A stretch of DNA of 64,000 bases from JACKFB01 sp041389525 (GTDB lineage: Bacteria > Myxococcota_A > UBA9042 > PHBI01 > JACKFB01), in contig JAWKRR010000026.1 of the NCBI GenBank assembly GCA_041389525.1, positions 1 through 64,000 of the forward strand. Reading direction: 5' to 3'. The translations under genes were made by a program, and so were the position numbers. Shown here piece after piece: positions 26,101-34,107 of the stretch; position 1 is the first letter of the stretch, and every line of letters begins with the position of its first letter. The notes under the pieces are model-generated. The model searched no databases. It saw only the letters and a list, made by a program, of their open reading frames with translations, and had not been told where the DNA came from.

Positions 26101-26419
26101 CTTCTGGCTGCGCTCGCTGGTGGTCGACGGCGAGCACCAGGTGCGCGTGCGCCTCTTCGACGGCCCCAGCCCCAACGAGCTCGAGTGGCTGAGCACCGAG
26201 TCCCGCTTTCTGCTAGCCGCCGTCGTGCTCCACGAGAACCTCAGCTCCGACGAGACCGCTCGCGTGCTGCGCATCTCCGACAAGCACGGCCTCGCCGTCT
26301 TCGAGCAGCTCCTCGCCCGCGGCGTGCTCGAGTTCGCGAACGGCCGCTACCGACTCGCCCCCCTCTGGAGCCGCGCCGCCCTGCGCTACCTCACCCGCAA
26401 GAACCTCCTCGAGACCTGA
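23180..26419 (+). CDS. Membrane protein with periplasmic coiled coil and cytosolic P-loop ATPase domain
   Basis: 1079 aa; I know no named family. Signal peptide (1-28), a short Asp/Glu/Ala-rich stretch, then a long helical, probably coiled-coil region (about 90-440) rich in Arg/Glu/Ala that should be periplasmic. Several membrane helices follow: about 467-485, 516-535, 545-570, 590-637 (two) and 664-690. The C-terminal ~330 residues hold a P-loop ATPase: Walker A GERGAGKTT (about 773), Walker B IVLLDHCQ (about 843), and a winged-helix-like end (ARVLRISDKHGLAVFEQLLARGVLE). The long periplasmic helices plus membrane bundle recall the N-terminal part of MscK-type channels, with the channel supplied by the flanking MscS genes. 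Confidence 0.85.
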   Translation: MTERLRRILGLGAALALFSAACPSVAYADSEVDADVEQSRDADAGADDSGRAAEADIGPDSLDAIEVIEDSELLDAPPPEVETEAPNAAPSLAPARMPLPEVAELQAVVDALTQLLAGRLPPEFDAHRLFDVDPTIEAAVGVRRVALRASILLAQTELDEAPPTPSDRAPRLRLLMARDGLRLEFLARPLAERKQAMAAHEKRQAIAAEQASATEAARDASAMAESAEAGKRTALAEVALAGGGVLEQFAMERVRVEGIRAAIARTRSDLAQQQSRHLEVSTRRLEMAHAAATRLDMPELSGAEADALLARLEGELALVRPELSQALDDRGAESAFPDFTPTVDLDAPDSLAHPVERDALVRTINALTTARVAGLDSERELIAARVRTRTEELRTLQALAFRALPRLSRAARSRWLSLSREGLSHASAETRFVILNARVYASARFGPTWSPRAWLAARLEQSAARWAALQILLLLALTIFAWRRHAALSKWIVDSAVARVQDHTLTPIARLWARRLVPVLWALALGAVVWLAESRLVVIDAAPEFLIAATLFRIYAWYRVFLALAELVVLGVGRDAGIADETDSRATIRWVARYVLALVFLRHVIAAAIGPGYLWHAVPLLGWLGALPLTYLLLRRWRGPVTERYAARFPGSAMAGYLERRANRLGGAFLVAAAAVHLVVAGTSAWVASLALRFDRTRRTLAFLFRRQMEKSATSVGRGPRNISELPADLVKVVIAEPPDAPAPDAPLEHEEAILEAIAKWQAGEAAPGVALVGERGAGKTTWLNRIASVAATTPDTEITYALMEQSLHTAEAVCHALAEALGITCEPTPDALVEALETGPRRIVLLDHCQNFILRAMNGTHGFDALGDIVRRTSPNVFWVCSFSRYMWSFLLFSTRGQDVFRTVIRLSRWSEEDIGALIDARMSAAGWTAVWDDLLPPRVASADRDFERTRMRERYLRLLWDYSDGNPRAALHFWLRSLVVDGEHQVRVRLFDGPSPNELEWLSTESRFLLAAVVLHENLSSDETARVLRISDKHGLAVFEQLLARGVLEFANGRYRLAPLWSRAALRYLTRKNLLET

Positions 26420-26427
26420 AGGCCCCC

Positions 26428-27264
26428 ATGGACGACGCCACCAAGATCGTCGAGTTCATCCGCTTCGGAGGGCTCATCTCCGCCTGCTTCGTGCTGCTCG
26501 GCACCTGGCTCGTGGTGCGCTTCATCAACAACAGCGCGGTGCGCCTCGGCCAGCGCTTCGTCGAGCGCCGGCTCGTACTGCACCAAGCCTCGACGGTGCT
26601 CCGCTTCACCATCTACTTGCTCGGTATCGGCGCCGCGATCTTCCTCAGCTTTCGCCTGTCCGACGAGATGCTCCTGGCCGTCGGCGGCAGCATCGCCGTG
26701 GCCTTCGGCATCTCGCTGAAGGACCTCGCCGCGTCCCTGCTCGCCGGCCTCATCATCCTGTTCGACCGCCCCTTTCAGGTCGGCGACCGCATCACCTTCG
26801 GCGGCGTCTACGGCGAGGTCACCGCCATCGGCCTGCGCTCGGTCCGCCTCGTCACCCTGGACGACAGCCTCGTGACCGTCCCGAACAACAAGTTCCTCAC
26901 CGACCTCGTGTCGTCGAGCAACGCCGGCGCCCTGGACATGCTGGTCCAGATGGACTTCTGGGTGGGCGTGGACCAGGACGTCGAGGCCGCCCGCCGCATC
27001 GTCCGCGACGCGCTGACCTCATCGAGCTACGCGTTCATGGGCAAGCCGTGGGCGGTCCTGCTCAGCGAGGTCGCCCAGAGCGGCTGGGTCGGCGTCCGCG
27101 TGCGCGCCAAGGTCTACGTGCTCGACGTGCAGTTCGAGAAGGCCCTGGAGACCGACGTCACGGCGCGGGTGCGGGCTGGCTTTCACGAGGCGGGCATCCT
27201 GCCGCCCGCCGTGCTGCATCGGGGGCTCGGTGAGCAGGTCGAGAGCGCGGTGCGCGCGGCCTGA
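26428..27264 (+). CDS. MscS-family mechanosensitive channel (second copy)
   Basis: 278 aa, divergent in sequence from the first MscS. Helices at about 10-30 (GGLISACFVLLGTWLVV) and 52-70, then pore helix VGGSIAVAFGISLKDLAASLLAGLIILF and the beta-domain start DRPFQVGDRITFGGVYGEV. NNKFLTDLVSSSNAG follows, typical of the family. ATG 26428 is 9 bp after the ATPase stop. The two channels, differing in pore residues, may form separate or mixed oligomers with the ATPase protein. Confidence 0.92.
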   Translation: MDDATKIVEFIRFGGLISACFVLLGTWLVVRFINNSAVRLGQRFVERRLVLHQASTVLRFTIYLLGIGAAIFLSFRLSDEMLLAVGGSIAVAFGISLKDLAASLLAGLIILFDRPFQVGDRITFGGVYGEVTAIGLRSVRLVTLDDSLVTVPNNKFLTDLVSSSNAGALDMLVQMDFWVGVDQDVEAARRIVRDALTSSSYAFMGKPWAVLLSEVAQSGWVGVRVRAKVYVLDVQFEKALETDVTARVRAGFHEAGILPPAVLHRGLGEQVESAVRAA

Positions 27265-27341
27265 ATCGGTCCTGACGCCGACGCGGCGAGGGATGGCCTT
27301 GAGCACGCGACGTGTCGGCGCGACGCGCTCGGGCCGCCCAG

Positions 27342-28100
27342 CTACTTCGAGTCGTCGCGCGCCGCGTCCAAGAAGGCCGGCCGCTCGCCGCCGCCGTCCA
27401 GGGTGAGGCTGGCGCCATTGACGTAGCTCGCGTCGGGTCCCGCCAAAAACACACAGGCGCCAGCGACGTCTTTTGGCGTCGCCATCCGCCCGGCCGGCAC
27501 CGTCGCCGCCACCCGCGCCACCCCCGCCGCGTCGCCGTAGTGCAGGTGGGACGCCTCCGTCTCGACCAGCCCGACGGTCACCGCCACCACGCGCACCTTG
27601 GGCGCCCACTCGACCGCCAGGCTGCGCGTCGCGTTCAGCAGCCCCGCCTTCGCCGCCCCGTAGGCCGCCGTGCCAGGCGAGGGCCGCGTCCCGCTGACGC
27701 TGGCGATGTTGATGATGACGCCGCCGCCCGCCGGCTGCATCGCGGCGTTCGCCAGCCGCGCCATCAGCAGCGGCGCGGTCAGATTCAGGTCGATAATCGC
27801 TGACAAAAAGCGAGGCGAGGCGTCCGCGGTGAGCGCGTAGGGCGAGCCCCCGGCGTTGTTGACCAGGACGTCCAGACGCCCTTGAGCGGCCACGATCTGC
27901 GAGACCGCGGCCTGCGCCGAAGCCGGGTCGCGCACGTCGGCCTGCACGTAAGTCGCTTGAACGCCGCCGATCTCGGGCGGTGATTCCGGCGCCTTCCGCC
28001 CGCACACGAAGACCGTGTCGCCCACGGCCAGAAAGGCCTCGGCGATGGCGCGCCCGATGCCGCGCGTGCCCCCGGTGACCAGGACGACGCGCCCGCTCAT
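27342..28100 (-). CDS. Short-chain dehydrogenase (steroid cluster, Rv3549c position)
   Basis: 252 aa SDR: cofactor loop TGGTRGIG, NNAG, catalytic Ser in NIASVSG and Tyr-x-x-x-Lys in YGAAKAG. Oxidises or reduces a hydroxyl/keto pair with NAD(P). The start overlaps the stop of the second SDR (ATGA). In Mycobacterium the genes Rv3548c-Rv3549c, two SDRs, lie next to echA20-ipdAB in the HIP regulon; here the same pair stands on the other side of fadD3 from echA20. The precise step is unknown to me. Confidence 0.88.
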   Translation of the reverse strand: MSGRVVLVTGGTRGIGRAIAEAFLAVGDTVFVCGRKAPESPPEIGGVQATYVQADVRDPASAQAAVSQIVAAQGRLDVLVNNAGGSPYALTADASPRFLSAIIDLNLTAPLLMARLANAAMQPAGGGVIINIASVSGTRPSPGTAAYGAAKAGLLNATRSLAVEWAPKVRVVAVTVGLVETEASHLHYGDAAGVARVAATVPAGRMATPKDVAGACVFLAGPDASYVNGASLTLDGGGERPAFLDAARDDSK

Positions 28101-29002
28101 GTGCCGTAGACCTTCTCGCCGGCCGGCGCCCGCTCGATGAGACCGCGCACCACCGGGCCCAGCTCCGCCGGATCGAAGCGCGCGCCCTTGTCGAAGGGCT
28201 CGCCGTGCCGCCACCCCACGGCCAGCGCCAGCTTGCCGCCCTCGACCTCGAAGACGCGGCCGGTCACGTCGGCGGACTCGGGCGAGGCCAGCCACGCCAC
28301 GATGGGCGCGATATTCTCAGGCGCCATCGCGTCGAAACCGCCGTCCGGCGCCGCCATCATGTCGGCGAACACCGTCTCGGTCATCCGCGTCCGGGCGATG
28401 GGCGCCAGGGCGTTCGCCGTGATGCCGTAGCGCGCCAATTCGGCCGCCTGCACCAGGGTCAGCGACGCGATCCCCGCCTTCGCCGCCGAGTACGCGGCCT
28501 GCCCCACGCTGCCCTGAAGGCCGGAGCCGCTGCTCGTATTGATGATGCGCGCGTCGGGCATCCGGCCCGCCTTCGCCTCGCCGCGCCAGTAGTCCGCCGC
28601 GTGGCGCGCGGGCGCGTAGTGGCCCTTCAGGTGCACGCGGATCACCGCGTCCCAGGCGTCCTCGGGTGTGCCGACGAACATCTTGTCGCGCAGGAACCCC
28701 GCGTTGTTCACCAGGATGTCCAGGCGCCCGAAGGTGTCGATGGCGCGCTTGACCATGCGCCCGGCCGCCTCGAAGTCCGCGACGTCCGCCGGGTCCGAGA
28801 CCGCCTCGCCGCCCATGGCCCGAATCTCAGCGACCACGGCCTCGGCCGGCTCGCTCGAGGTCTCGACGCCGTCGGCCCGCGAGCCCAGGTCGTTGACGAC
28901 CACCTTGGCGCCCTGCCGCGCCAGCTCCAGCGCGTGCTCGCGCCCGATGCCGCGCCCCGCGCCCGTCACGATCGCCACGCGCCCGCTACAAATCCCACTC
29001 AT
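28097..29002 (-). CDS. Short-chain dehydrogenase, Rv3548c-like
   Basis: 301 aa SDR with an extended C-terminus. Cofactor loop TGAGRGIG, VVNDLG, NNAG, catalytic Tyr-Lys in YSAAKAG. It shares many stretches with what I remember of mycobacterial Rv3548c: HLKGHYAxxRHAAxYWR, DARIINTSSGxGLQGSVGQ, ARTRMTETVFAxMMA, FDAMAPEN, VTGxVFEVEGGK and DKGARxDPAELGPVV. That gene belongs to the KstR2 regulon for HIP breakdown. It likely acts on a hydroxyacyl-CoA intermediate. 10 bp upstream of its ATG is the stop of fadD3 and it is cotranscribed with it. Confidence 0.9.
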   Translation of the reverse strand: MSGICSGRVAIVTGAGRGIGREHALELARQGAKVVVNDLGSRADGVETSSEPAEAVVAEIRAMGGEAVSDPADVADFEAAGRMVKRAIDTFGRLDILVNNAGFLRDKMFVGTPEDAWDAVIRVHLKGHYAPARHAADYWRGEAKAGRMPDARIINTSSGSGLQGSVGQAAYSAAKAGIASLTLVQAAELARYGITANALAPIARTRMTETVFADMMAAPDGGFDAMAPENIAPIVAWLASPESADVTGRVFEVEGGKLALAVGWRHGEPFDKGARFDPAELGPVVRGLIERAPAGEKVYGT

Positions 29003-29012
29003 GAATCGCTCC

Positions 29013-30613
29013 TCATTGCTGGGCCACTTTCCGTAGTTCGGTCTTCAGCACCTTGCCGCTGGCATTGCGCGGCAAGGCCTCGATAAAGGCCACCCGCCTG
29101 GGCACCTTGAAGTTCGCCATCACGCCCCGACTCCACGCGATCAGCTCGGATTCGTCGAGGGTTTTGCCCGCTCGCAGCACCACGAAGGCCATGCCGACCT
29201 CGCCCAGCCGCTGGTCGGGGATCCCGATGACCGCGACGTCCTGGATCGACTCGTGGCGCGCCAGGGCCTGCTCGATCTCGGCCGGGTACGCGTTGAACCC
29301 GCCGACGAGGAACATGTCCTTGACGCGGTCGGTGATGCGCAGGTAGCCGCGCTCGTTGAGCACGCCGATGTCGCCCGTGCTCAGCCAGCCGTCGGCGCTG
29401 ATGGCCTCGGCACTGGCGGCCTCGTCGTCCAGGTAACCCAGCATCACGTTGTAGCCCCGCACCTCGACAGCACCTGGCTCGCCGGCGGCCACCGGCGCGC
29501 CGGCGGCGTCGACACGCGCACCTCGACGTCGGGGATCGGGCGCCCGGAGGTCTGGGCGATGGTCTCCGGATCGTCATCGAAGCGGCACATGGTCGCGATG
29601 CCGGTCGCCTCGGTCAGCCCGTAGCCGGTGATGACCGTCTCGAAACCCAGGGTGTCCCGCATCGCGTGGACCAGACTCACCGGCACCACCGCCGCGCCGG
29701 TGACCGCCAGGCGGAGGCTCGACAGATCGTGCAGCCCGAGATCGGGCCTGGCCAAGAGCGTCTCGTAGAGGGCTGGCGGCCCGGGGAGCACGCTGACGCG
29801 GTCCTTGGGGATGCGCTCTAGCACCTGCGCCACGTCGAAGACCGGCTGCGGCAAGCAGACGGCACCGCTGAGCAAGCAAGAGAGCCAGCCCGCCTTGTAG
29901 CCGAAGCAGTGGAAGAAGGGCGCCACCACGAGATACCGGTCCGCGTCGCAGAGCCCCGTCACCGCGACCCAGTCGCCGTAGGCCCGCAGCGACTGGGCGT
30001 GGGTGGTGATGGCACCCTTGGGCGCGCCCGTGGTCCCGGAAGTGAAGAGGATATCGGAGGGATCCGACGGCTTGATGGCCTCAGCCCGCGCCCTGGCTTC
30101 GTCTGCGCTCGTGGCGTCGCCGTGGGCCAGGAAATCCCTGAGCGACATCGACCCGCCCGAGGTCTCGCCCCGCAGCACGACGGTCTGGCCCAGGGCCGGC
30201 AGGGGGACGCCCGACTCCGCCAGCAGGCTCACGTAGTCGTTTCCCAAGAACCCCTGGACCGTGAAGAGCACCTTGGCGCCGCTGCGGCCCAGGATGTCGG
30301 CCGCCTCGCGCCCGCGGTAGCGCGTGTTTACAGGCACCAGCACGCCGCCAGCGCCGTGGATTCCCAGGGCGGCGACCACCCACTCCCAGAGGTTCGGCGC
30401 CCAGATCCCGACGCGGTCGCCCGCCTCGACGCCCACGGCCATCAGGGCGCGGGTGACGCGCTCGGCCTCGGCGGCGAGCCCGGCGAAGCTCAGGGTGCGC
30501 GCGGCGTCTTCGATCGCGGCGCGCTCGCCGAACCGCGCGGCCACGTCGCGCAGCAAACCGGGGATGGTCCCGTGCTCCAAGTCCCGCCGCGTGCTCGCGT
30601 CCGCGCCCACCAT
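29013..30613 (-). pseudogene. fadD3: FadD3-like HIP-CoA synthetase, frameshifted
   Basis: Acyl-CoA synthetase of about 533 codons that should activate HIP to HIP-CoA, the entry step for ring C/D breakdown. The first frame (30613 to about 29514) has the AMP loop FTSGTTGAPKGA, YGLTEATG and ends in DVEVRV; the rest (29513-29013) resumes in another frame at GAVEVRGYNVMLGYL, then STGDIG, DRVKDMFLVGGFNAYPAEIE and NASGKVLKTELR. Restoring one G in the sequence GTGTCGAC (GTGGTCGAC) around 29508-29514 rejoins the frames as EVRVVDAAGAPVAAGEPG. All motifs are intact otherwise, so a sequencing error is as likely as a real mutation. ATG 30613 follows GGGAGAG. The promoter region is shared with echA20. Confidence 0.85.
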
Positions 30614-30658
30614 CCGCACTCTCCCGCGCCCCGAATTCCTCAGCCTTGACCCGAAAAC

Positions 30659-30672
30659 TGAAACACGTTTCA
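30659..30672. promoter_or_regulatory. KstR-like operator between fadD3 and echA20
   Basis: TGAAACACGTTTCA, arms TGAAAC/GTTTCA perfectly inverted around a 2-nt centre. It fits TNNAACNNGTTNNA and shares AACACGTTTCACTC with the site at 19332. It lies 45 bp from the fadD3 ATG and 24 bp from the echA20 GTG, so one site can control both divergent operons. Confidence 0.65.
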
Positions 30673-30696
30673 CTCCCGCTCGGCAAGGAGCGCGCC

Positions 30697-31449
30697 GTGG
30701 GCATCTCGAGGGTGGATTCAGAGGGCATCGCCGAGATCGTCATGGCGAATCCGCCCGTGAACGCGCTGAGCGTGGCGGGCTGGTTCGAGCTGGCCGACAT
30801 GGTGCGCGCGGCGGGCGAGGACCCGGCGGTGCGCGCCGTCGTCCTGCGCGCCGAGGGCCGCGGCTTCAACGCGGGCGTGGACATCAAGGAGATGCAGCGC
30901 ACCGAGGGACACACGGCGCTCATCGGCGCGAACCGCGGCTGCTACGCGGCGTTCGAGGCGGTCTACGCGTGCGCGGTGCCGGTGATCTCGGCGGTCAACG
31001 GCTACTGCCTGGGCGGCGGCATCGGGCTGGTCGGCAACTCCGACATCATCGTGGCGGCCGACGACGCGACCTTCGGGCTGCCCGAGGTCGAGCGCGGGGC
31101 GCTGGGCGCGGCGACGCACTTGGCGCGCTTGGTCCCGCAGCACCTGATGCGCGCGATGGTGTACACGGCGACCCGGGCGACCGCGCAGCAGCTCCACGCC
31201 TTCGGGTCGGTCCTGCGGGTCGTGCCCCAGGCGGAGCTGCGCGACGCGGCCTTCGAGGTGGCCCGCCAGATCGCCGCGATGCACCCGACAATCATCCGCG
31301 CGGCCAAGGAATGCCTGAACGGGATCGACCCGGTGGACCCGCGGCCCAGCTACCGCTTCGAGCAGGGCTTCACCTTCGAGCTGAACCTCGCCGGCATTGG
31401 CGACGAGGCCCGCGACGCGTTCGTGGCGAAGTCTGAGAGGGTGAAGTGA
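30697..31449 (+). CDS. echA20: EchA20-like enoyl-CoA hydratase family ring D hydrolase
   Basis: 250 aa crotonase-fold protein. In Mycobacterium EchA20 opens steroid ring D by hydrolysis of a HIP-CoA-derived beta-diketone. Nearly continuous agreement with what I recall of EchA20: PPVNAxxxxxWFxLAD, RAVxLRAEGRGFNAGVDIKEMQRTEG, ALIxANRGCxAAFxAVYxCAVPVI, NSDxIVAxxDATFGLPEVERGALGAATHL and FEQGFTFELNLAG near the end. GTG 30697 was chosen because AAGGAG lies 6 nt upstream; an upstream TTG at 30646 would include the operator. The stop overlaps the ipdA start. Confidence 0.93.
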   Translation: MGISRVDSEGIAEIVMANPPVNALSVAGWFELADMVRAAGEDPAVRAVVLRAEGRGFNAGVDIKEMQRTEGHTALIGANRGCYAAFEAVYACAVPVISAVNGYCLGGGIGLVGNSDIIVAADDATFGLPEVERGALGAATHLARLVPQHLMRAMVYTATRATAQQLHAFGSVLRVVPQAELRDAAFEVARQIAAMHPTIIRAAKECLNGIDPVDPRPSYRFEQGFTFELNLAGIGDEARDAFVAKSERVK

Positions 31450-32297
31450 GCGACAAACGGATGACGGAGGCGGACTTCGAGATCGAGCTCGAAGACGGCA
31501 TGACCATCGGCATCGGTGGCTGGGGTTCGCGGCGCAAGCCCATGTCGCTGGTGCGCGCGATCGCCAGGTCCGAGGTGCGCGACCTGACCATCGTCAGCTA
31601 CGGCGGCCCGGACGTGGGCATCCTGTGCGCGCTAGGCAAGGTGCGGAAGCTGATCACGGGCTTCGTGTCCCTGGACTCGATCCCGCTCGAGCCGCACTAC
31701 CGAAAGGTGCGCGAGGCGGGGCTGGTCGAGGTGACGGAGCTCGACGAGGGGATGCTGCAGTGGGGGCTTCAGGCCGCGGCGATGCGGCTGCCCTTTCTGC
31801 CCACGCGGGCGGGCTTGGGTTCTGACGTGATGCGCATCAACCCGTTTCTGAAGACGGTGCGCTCGCCCTACGACGACGATGAGGAGCTCCTGGCCATGCC
31901 GGCGCTGCACCTCGACGTCGCCATCGTCCACGCGCACCGCGCCGATTCGCGAGGCAACGCCCAGGTGCTGGGGCCCGAGCCCTTCTTCGACGACCTGTAT
32001 TGCATGGCAGCGACGCGGCGCTTCGTGAGCGTCGAGCGGGTGGTCTCGACCGAGTCGCTGATGGACTCCGGGCCGGTTCAGTCGCTGACGCTGCATCGCA
32101 TGATGATCGACGGCGTCATCGAGGCCCCCGGCGGCGCGCACTTCACGTCCTGCGAGCCCGACTACCCGCGAGACGAGGGGTTTCAGGCCGAGTACGCGGC
32201 GTCGGCCAAGGACGACGAGGCCTGGGCCGCCTTCCGCGACCGCTACGTCCTGGCGAAATCCCACGCCGCATACCGACGCACGGTGGGTGACCGATGA
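31446..32297 (+). CDS. ipdA: IpdA-like CoA-transferase-fold hydrolase, alpha subunit
   Basis: 283 aa. IpdAB is known in Mycobacterium and Rhodococcus as a CoA-transferase relative that hydrolytically opens the last carbocyclic ring (ring C). Shared stretches: GMTIGIxGWGSRRKPM, FVSLDS, the DEGML segment with a Glu (about residue 101) at the place I take to be catalytic, QAAAxRLPFLPxRAGLGS, YFDDL-like FFDDLYCMAATRRFVSVER and VEAPGGAHFT. GTG 31446 overlaps the echA20 stop (GTGA), and the TGA overlaps the ipdB ATG. The beta subunit follows. The retained Glu argues for an active enzyme. Confidence 0.93.
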   Translation: MSDKRMTEADFEIELEDGMTIGIGGWGSRRKPMSLVRAIARSEVRDLTIVSYGGPDVGILCALGKVRKLITGFVSLDSIPLEPHYRKVREAGLVEVTELDEGMLQWGLQAAAMRLPFLPTRAGLGSDVMRINPFLKTVRSPYDDDEELLAMPALHLDVAIVHAHRADSRGNAQVLGPEPFFDDLYCMAATRRFVSVERVVSTESLMDSGPVQSLTLHRMMIDGVIEAPGGAHFTSCEPDYPRDEGFQAEYAASAKDDEAWAAFRDRYVLAKSHAAYRRTVGDR

Positions 32298-33046
32298 GCA
32301 CTGAGCCCGCCACCCGCGCCGACATCTGCGTGGTCGCCTGCGCCGAAGCCTTCCGCGGCGACGGCGAGATCCTCGCCAGCCCCATGGGCACCATCCCCCG
32401 CCTGGGCGCCCGGCTCGCCAAGCGCACGTTTGAGCCCGACCTCGTGATGAGCGACGGCGAGGCCTATCTGGTCGACGACCCGGGCTCGGCCGAGCCGGTC
32501 ATCGAGGGCTGGCTGCCCTACCGCCACATCTTCGGCTTCGTGTGGCACGGAAAGCGCCACGTGCTGATGGGCGCGACGCAGATCGACCGCTACGGCAACC
32601 AGAACATCTCGTGCATCGGCGACTTCAATAAGCCCAAGGTGCAGCTTCTGGGCGTGCGCGGGGCGCCGGGCAACACCATCAACCACCCGACCAGCTACTG
32701 GGTGCCGCGGCAGAGCGCGCGGGTGCTGGTCGAGCGCGTCGACGTCGTGTCGGGCGTCGGCTACGACCGGGCGCTGGCGATGGGCCCCAAGGCCGCGCGC
32801 TTTCACGAGATCCGCGTCGTCATCACCGACCTGGCCGTGATGGACTTCGACACGCCGGAAAAGACGATGCGGCTGCGCTCGGTGCACCGCGGCGCGAACC
32901 TCGCCGACGTCATCGCCAAGACCGGTTTCCCCCTGGTGGTGCCTGAGTTTGTGCCCGAGACGCGCATGCCGACCGCCGAGGAGCTGCGGCTCATCCGCGA
33001 GGACCTGGACCCGGACGGGACGCGCCATCAAGAGGTCCCGGCTTGA
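32294..33046 (+). CDS. ipdB: IpdB-like CoA-transferase-fold hydrolase, beta subunit
   Basis: 250 aa partner of IpdA in the ring C hydrolase. Visible features: DICVVACAEAFRGDGEILASPMGTIP at the start, then DLVMSDGEAYLVDDP, EGWLPYRHIFGFVWHGKRHVLMGATQIDRYGNQN and KVQLLGVRGAPGNTINHPTSYW, all typical of this beta subunit. ATG overlaps the IpdA TGA (ATGA). The downstream ipdC start overlaps this stop. Confidence 0.93.
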   Translation: MSTEPATRADICVVACAEAFRGDGEILASPMGTIPRLGARLAKRTFEPDLVMSDGEAYLVDDPGSAEPVIEGWLPYRHIFGFVWHGKRHVLMGATQIDRYGNQNISCIGDFNKPKVQLLGVRGAPGNTINHPTSYWVPRQSARVLVERVDVVSGVGYDRALAMGPKAARFHEIRVVITDLAVMDFDTPEKTMRLRSVHRGANLADVIAKTGFPLVVPEFVPETRMPTAEELRLIREDLDPDGTRHQEVPA

Positions 33047-34107
33047 GCGGCGGCGCGCTGCACACGGACGCCTGCGAGCTGTTCGGCATCCGCTACCCCA
33101 TCATCCAGACGGGGATGGGCTGGGTCGCGAACTCGAAGCTGACGGCGGCCACCAGCGCGGCGGGGGGCTTGGGGATCCTGGCCGCGGCCACGCTGACCTT
33201 CGACGAGCTTGTGGCCGAGATCGCGGCGATCAAGGCGCTGACGGCGGCGCCGTTCGGCGTGAACCTGCGGGCGGACCAGGGCGACGTGGCCGCGCGGGTC
33301 GAGCTGATGATCAAGGAGGGCGTCCGCGTCGCCAGCTTCGCGCAGGCGCCGGGCCAGAAGGTGGTCGCGCAGCTCAAAGAGGCTGGCGTGCTGACCATGC
33401 CGACCATCGGGGCGCGACGGCACGCCGAGAAGGTCTCCGCCTGGGGCGTGGACGCGGTGATCGCGCAGGGCCACGAGGGCGGCGGCCACACGGGACCCGT
33501 GCCGACCAGCCTGCTTTTGCCTGACGTCTGCGACGCGGTGACCATCCCGGTCTTCGGCGCGGGCGGGTTCTCCAGCGGCCGCGGGCTGGTCGCCGCGCTG
33601 GCCTACGGCGCGTCGGGAATCGCGATGGGGACGCGCTTTCTGCTCACCCAAGAGAGCCCGGTCCCCGACGCGATCAAGGCGCGCTACCTGAAGGCGTCAG
33701 TCACGGACACCGTCGTGACGACGGCCATCGACGGCTACCCGCAGCGGGTCATCCGCACCGAGCGCATCGACGCGCTCGAGCGCGGCGGGCCGCTGGGCAA
33801 GCTGTGGCGCGCGGTGATGAACGCGCTGAAGTTCCGAAGCCTGTCGGGCGAGTCGGTCGGCTCGCTGATGCGCGAGGGCGTGGCGATGAAGCGCGGCTCG
33901 AACCTGACCTGGTCGCAGGTCGCGATGGCGGCGAACGCGCCGATGATGACGCGGGCGACCATGGTCGAGGGGCGCGAGGACGTCGGCATCCTGCCCACCG
34001 GCCAGGTGGCGGGCGTCATCGGCGAATTGCCGACCGTCGCCGAGGTCATCGAGCGCATCATGGCCGAGGCGCGAGAGACCGTGACGCGGCTCGGAGGCAC
34101 CCCGTGA
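33043..34107 (+). CDS. ipdC: IpdC-like nitronate-monooxygenase-family flavoenzyme
   Basis: 354 aa TIM-barrel FMN protein. In Mycobacterium IpdC (Rv3553) is an oxidoreductase of the HIP pathway needed before ring C opening. Common stretches: PIIQTGMGWVA, AGGLGILAxATxTxDEL, PFGVNxRAD, RVELMIxEGVRVASFA, GxEGGGHTGPV, YGAxGxAMGTRFLLT and LTWSQVxMAANxPM. The start is TTG at 33043, overlapping the ipdB stop (TTGA), as the neighbours overlap with GTGA or ATGA. Gene order echA20-ipdA-ipdB-ipdC is the same as Rv3550-Rv3553. Confidence 0.92.
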   Translation: MSGGALHTDACELFGIRYPIIQTGMGWVANSKLTAATSAAGGLGILAAATLTFDELVAEIAAIKALTAAPFGVNLRADQGDVAARVELMIKEGVRVASFAQAPGQKVVAQLKEAGVLTMPTIGARRHAEKVSAWGVDAVIAQGHEGGGHTGPVPTSLLLPDVCDAVTIPVFGAGGFSSGRGLVAALAYGASGIAMGTRFLLTQESPVPDAIKARYLKASVTDTVVTTAIDGYPQRVIRTERIDALERGGPLGKLWRAVMNALKFRSLSGESVGSLMREGVAMKRGSNLTWSQVAMAANAPMMTRATMVEGREDVGILPTGQVAGVIGELPTVAEVIERIMAEARETVTRLGGTP

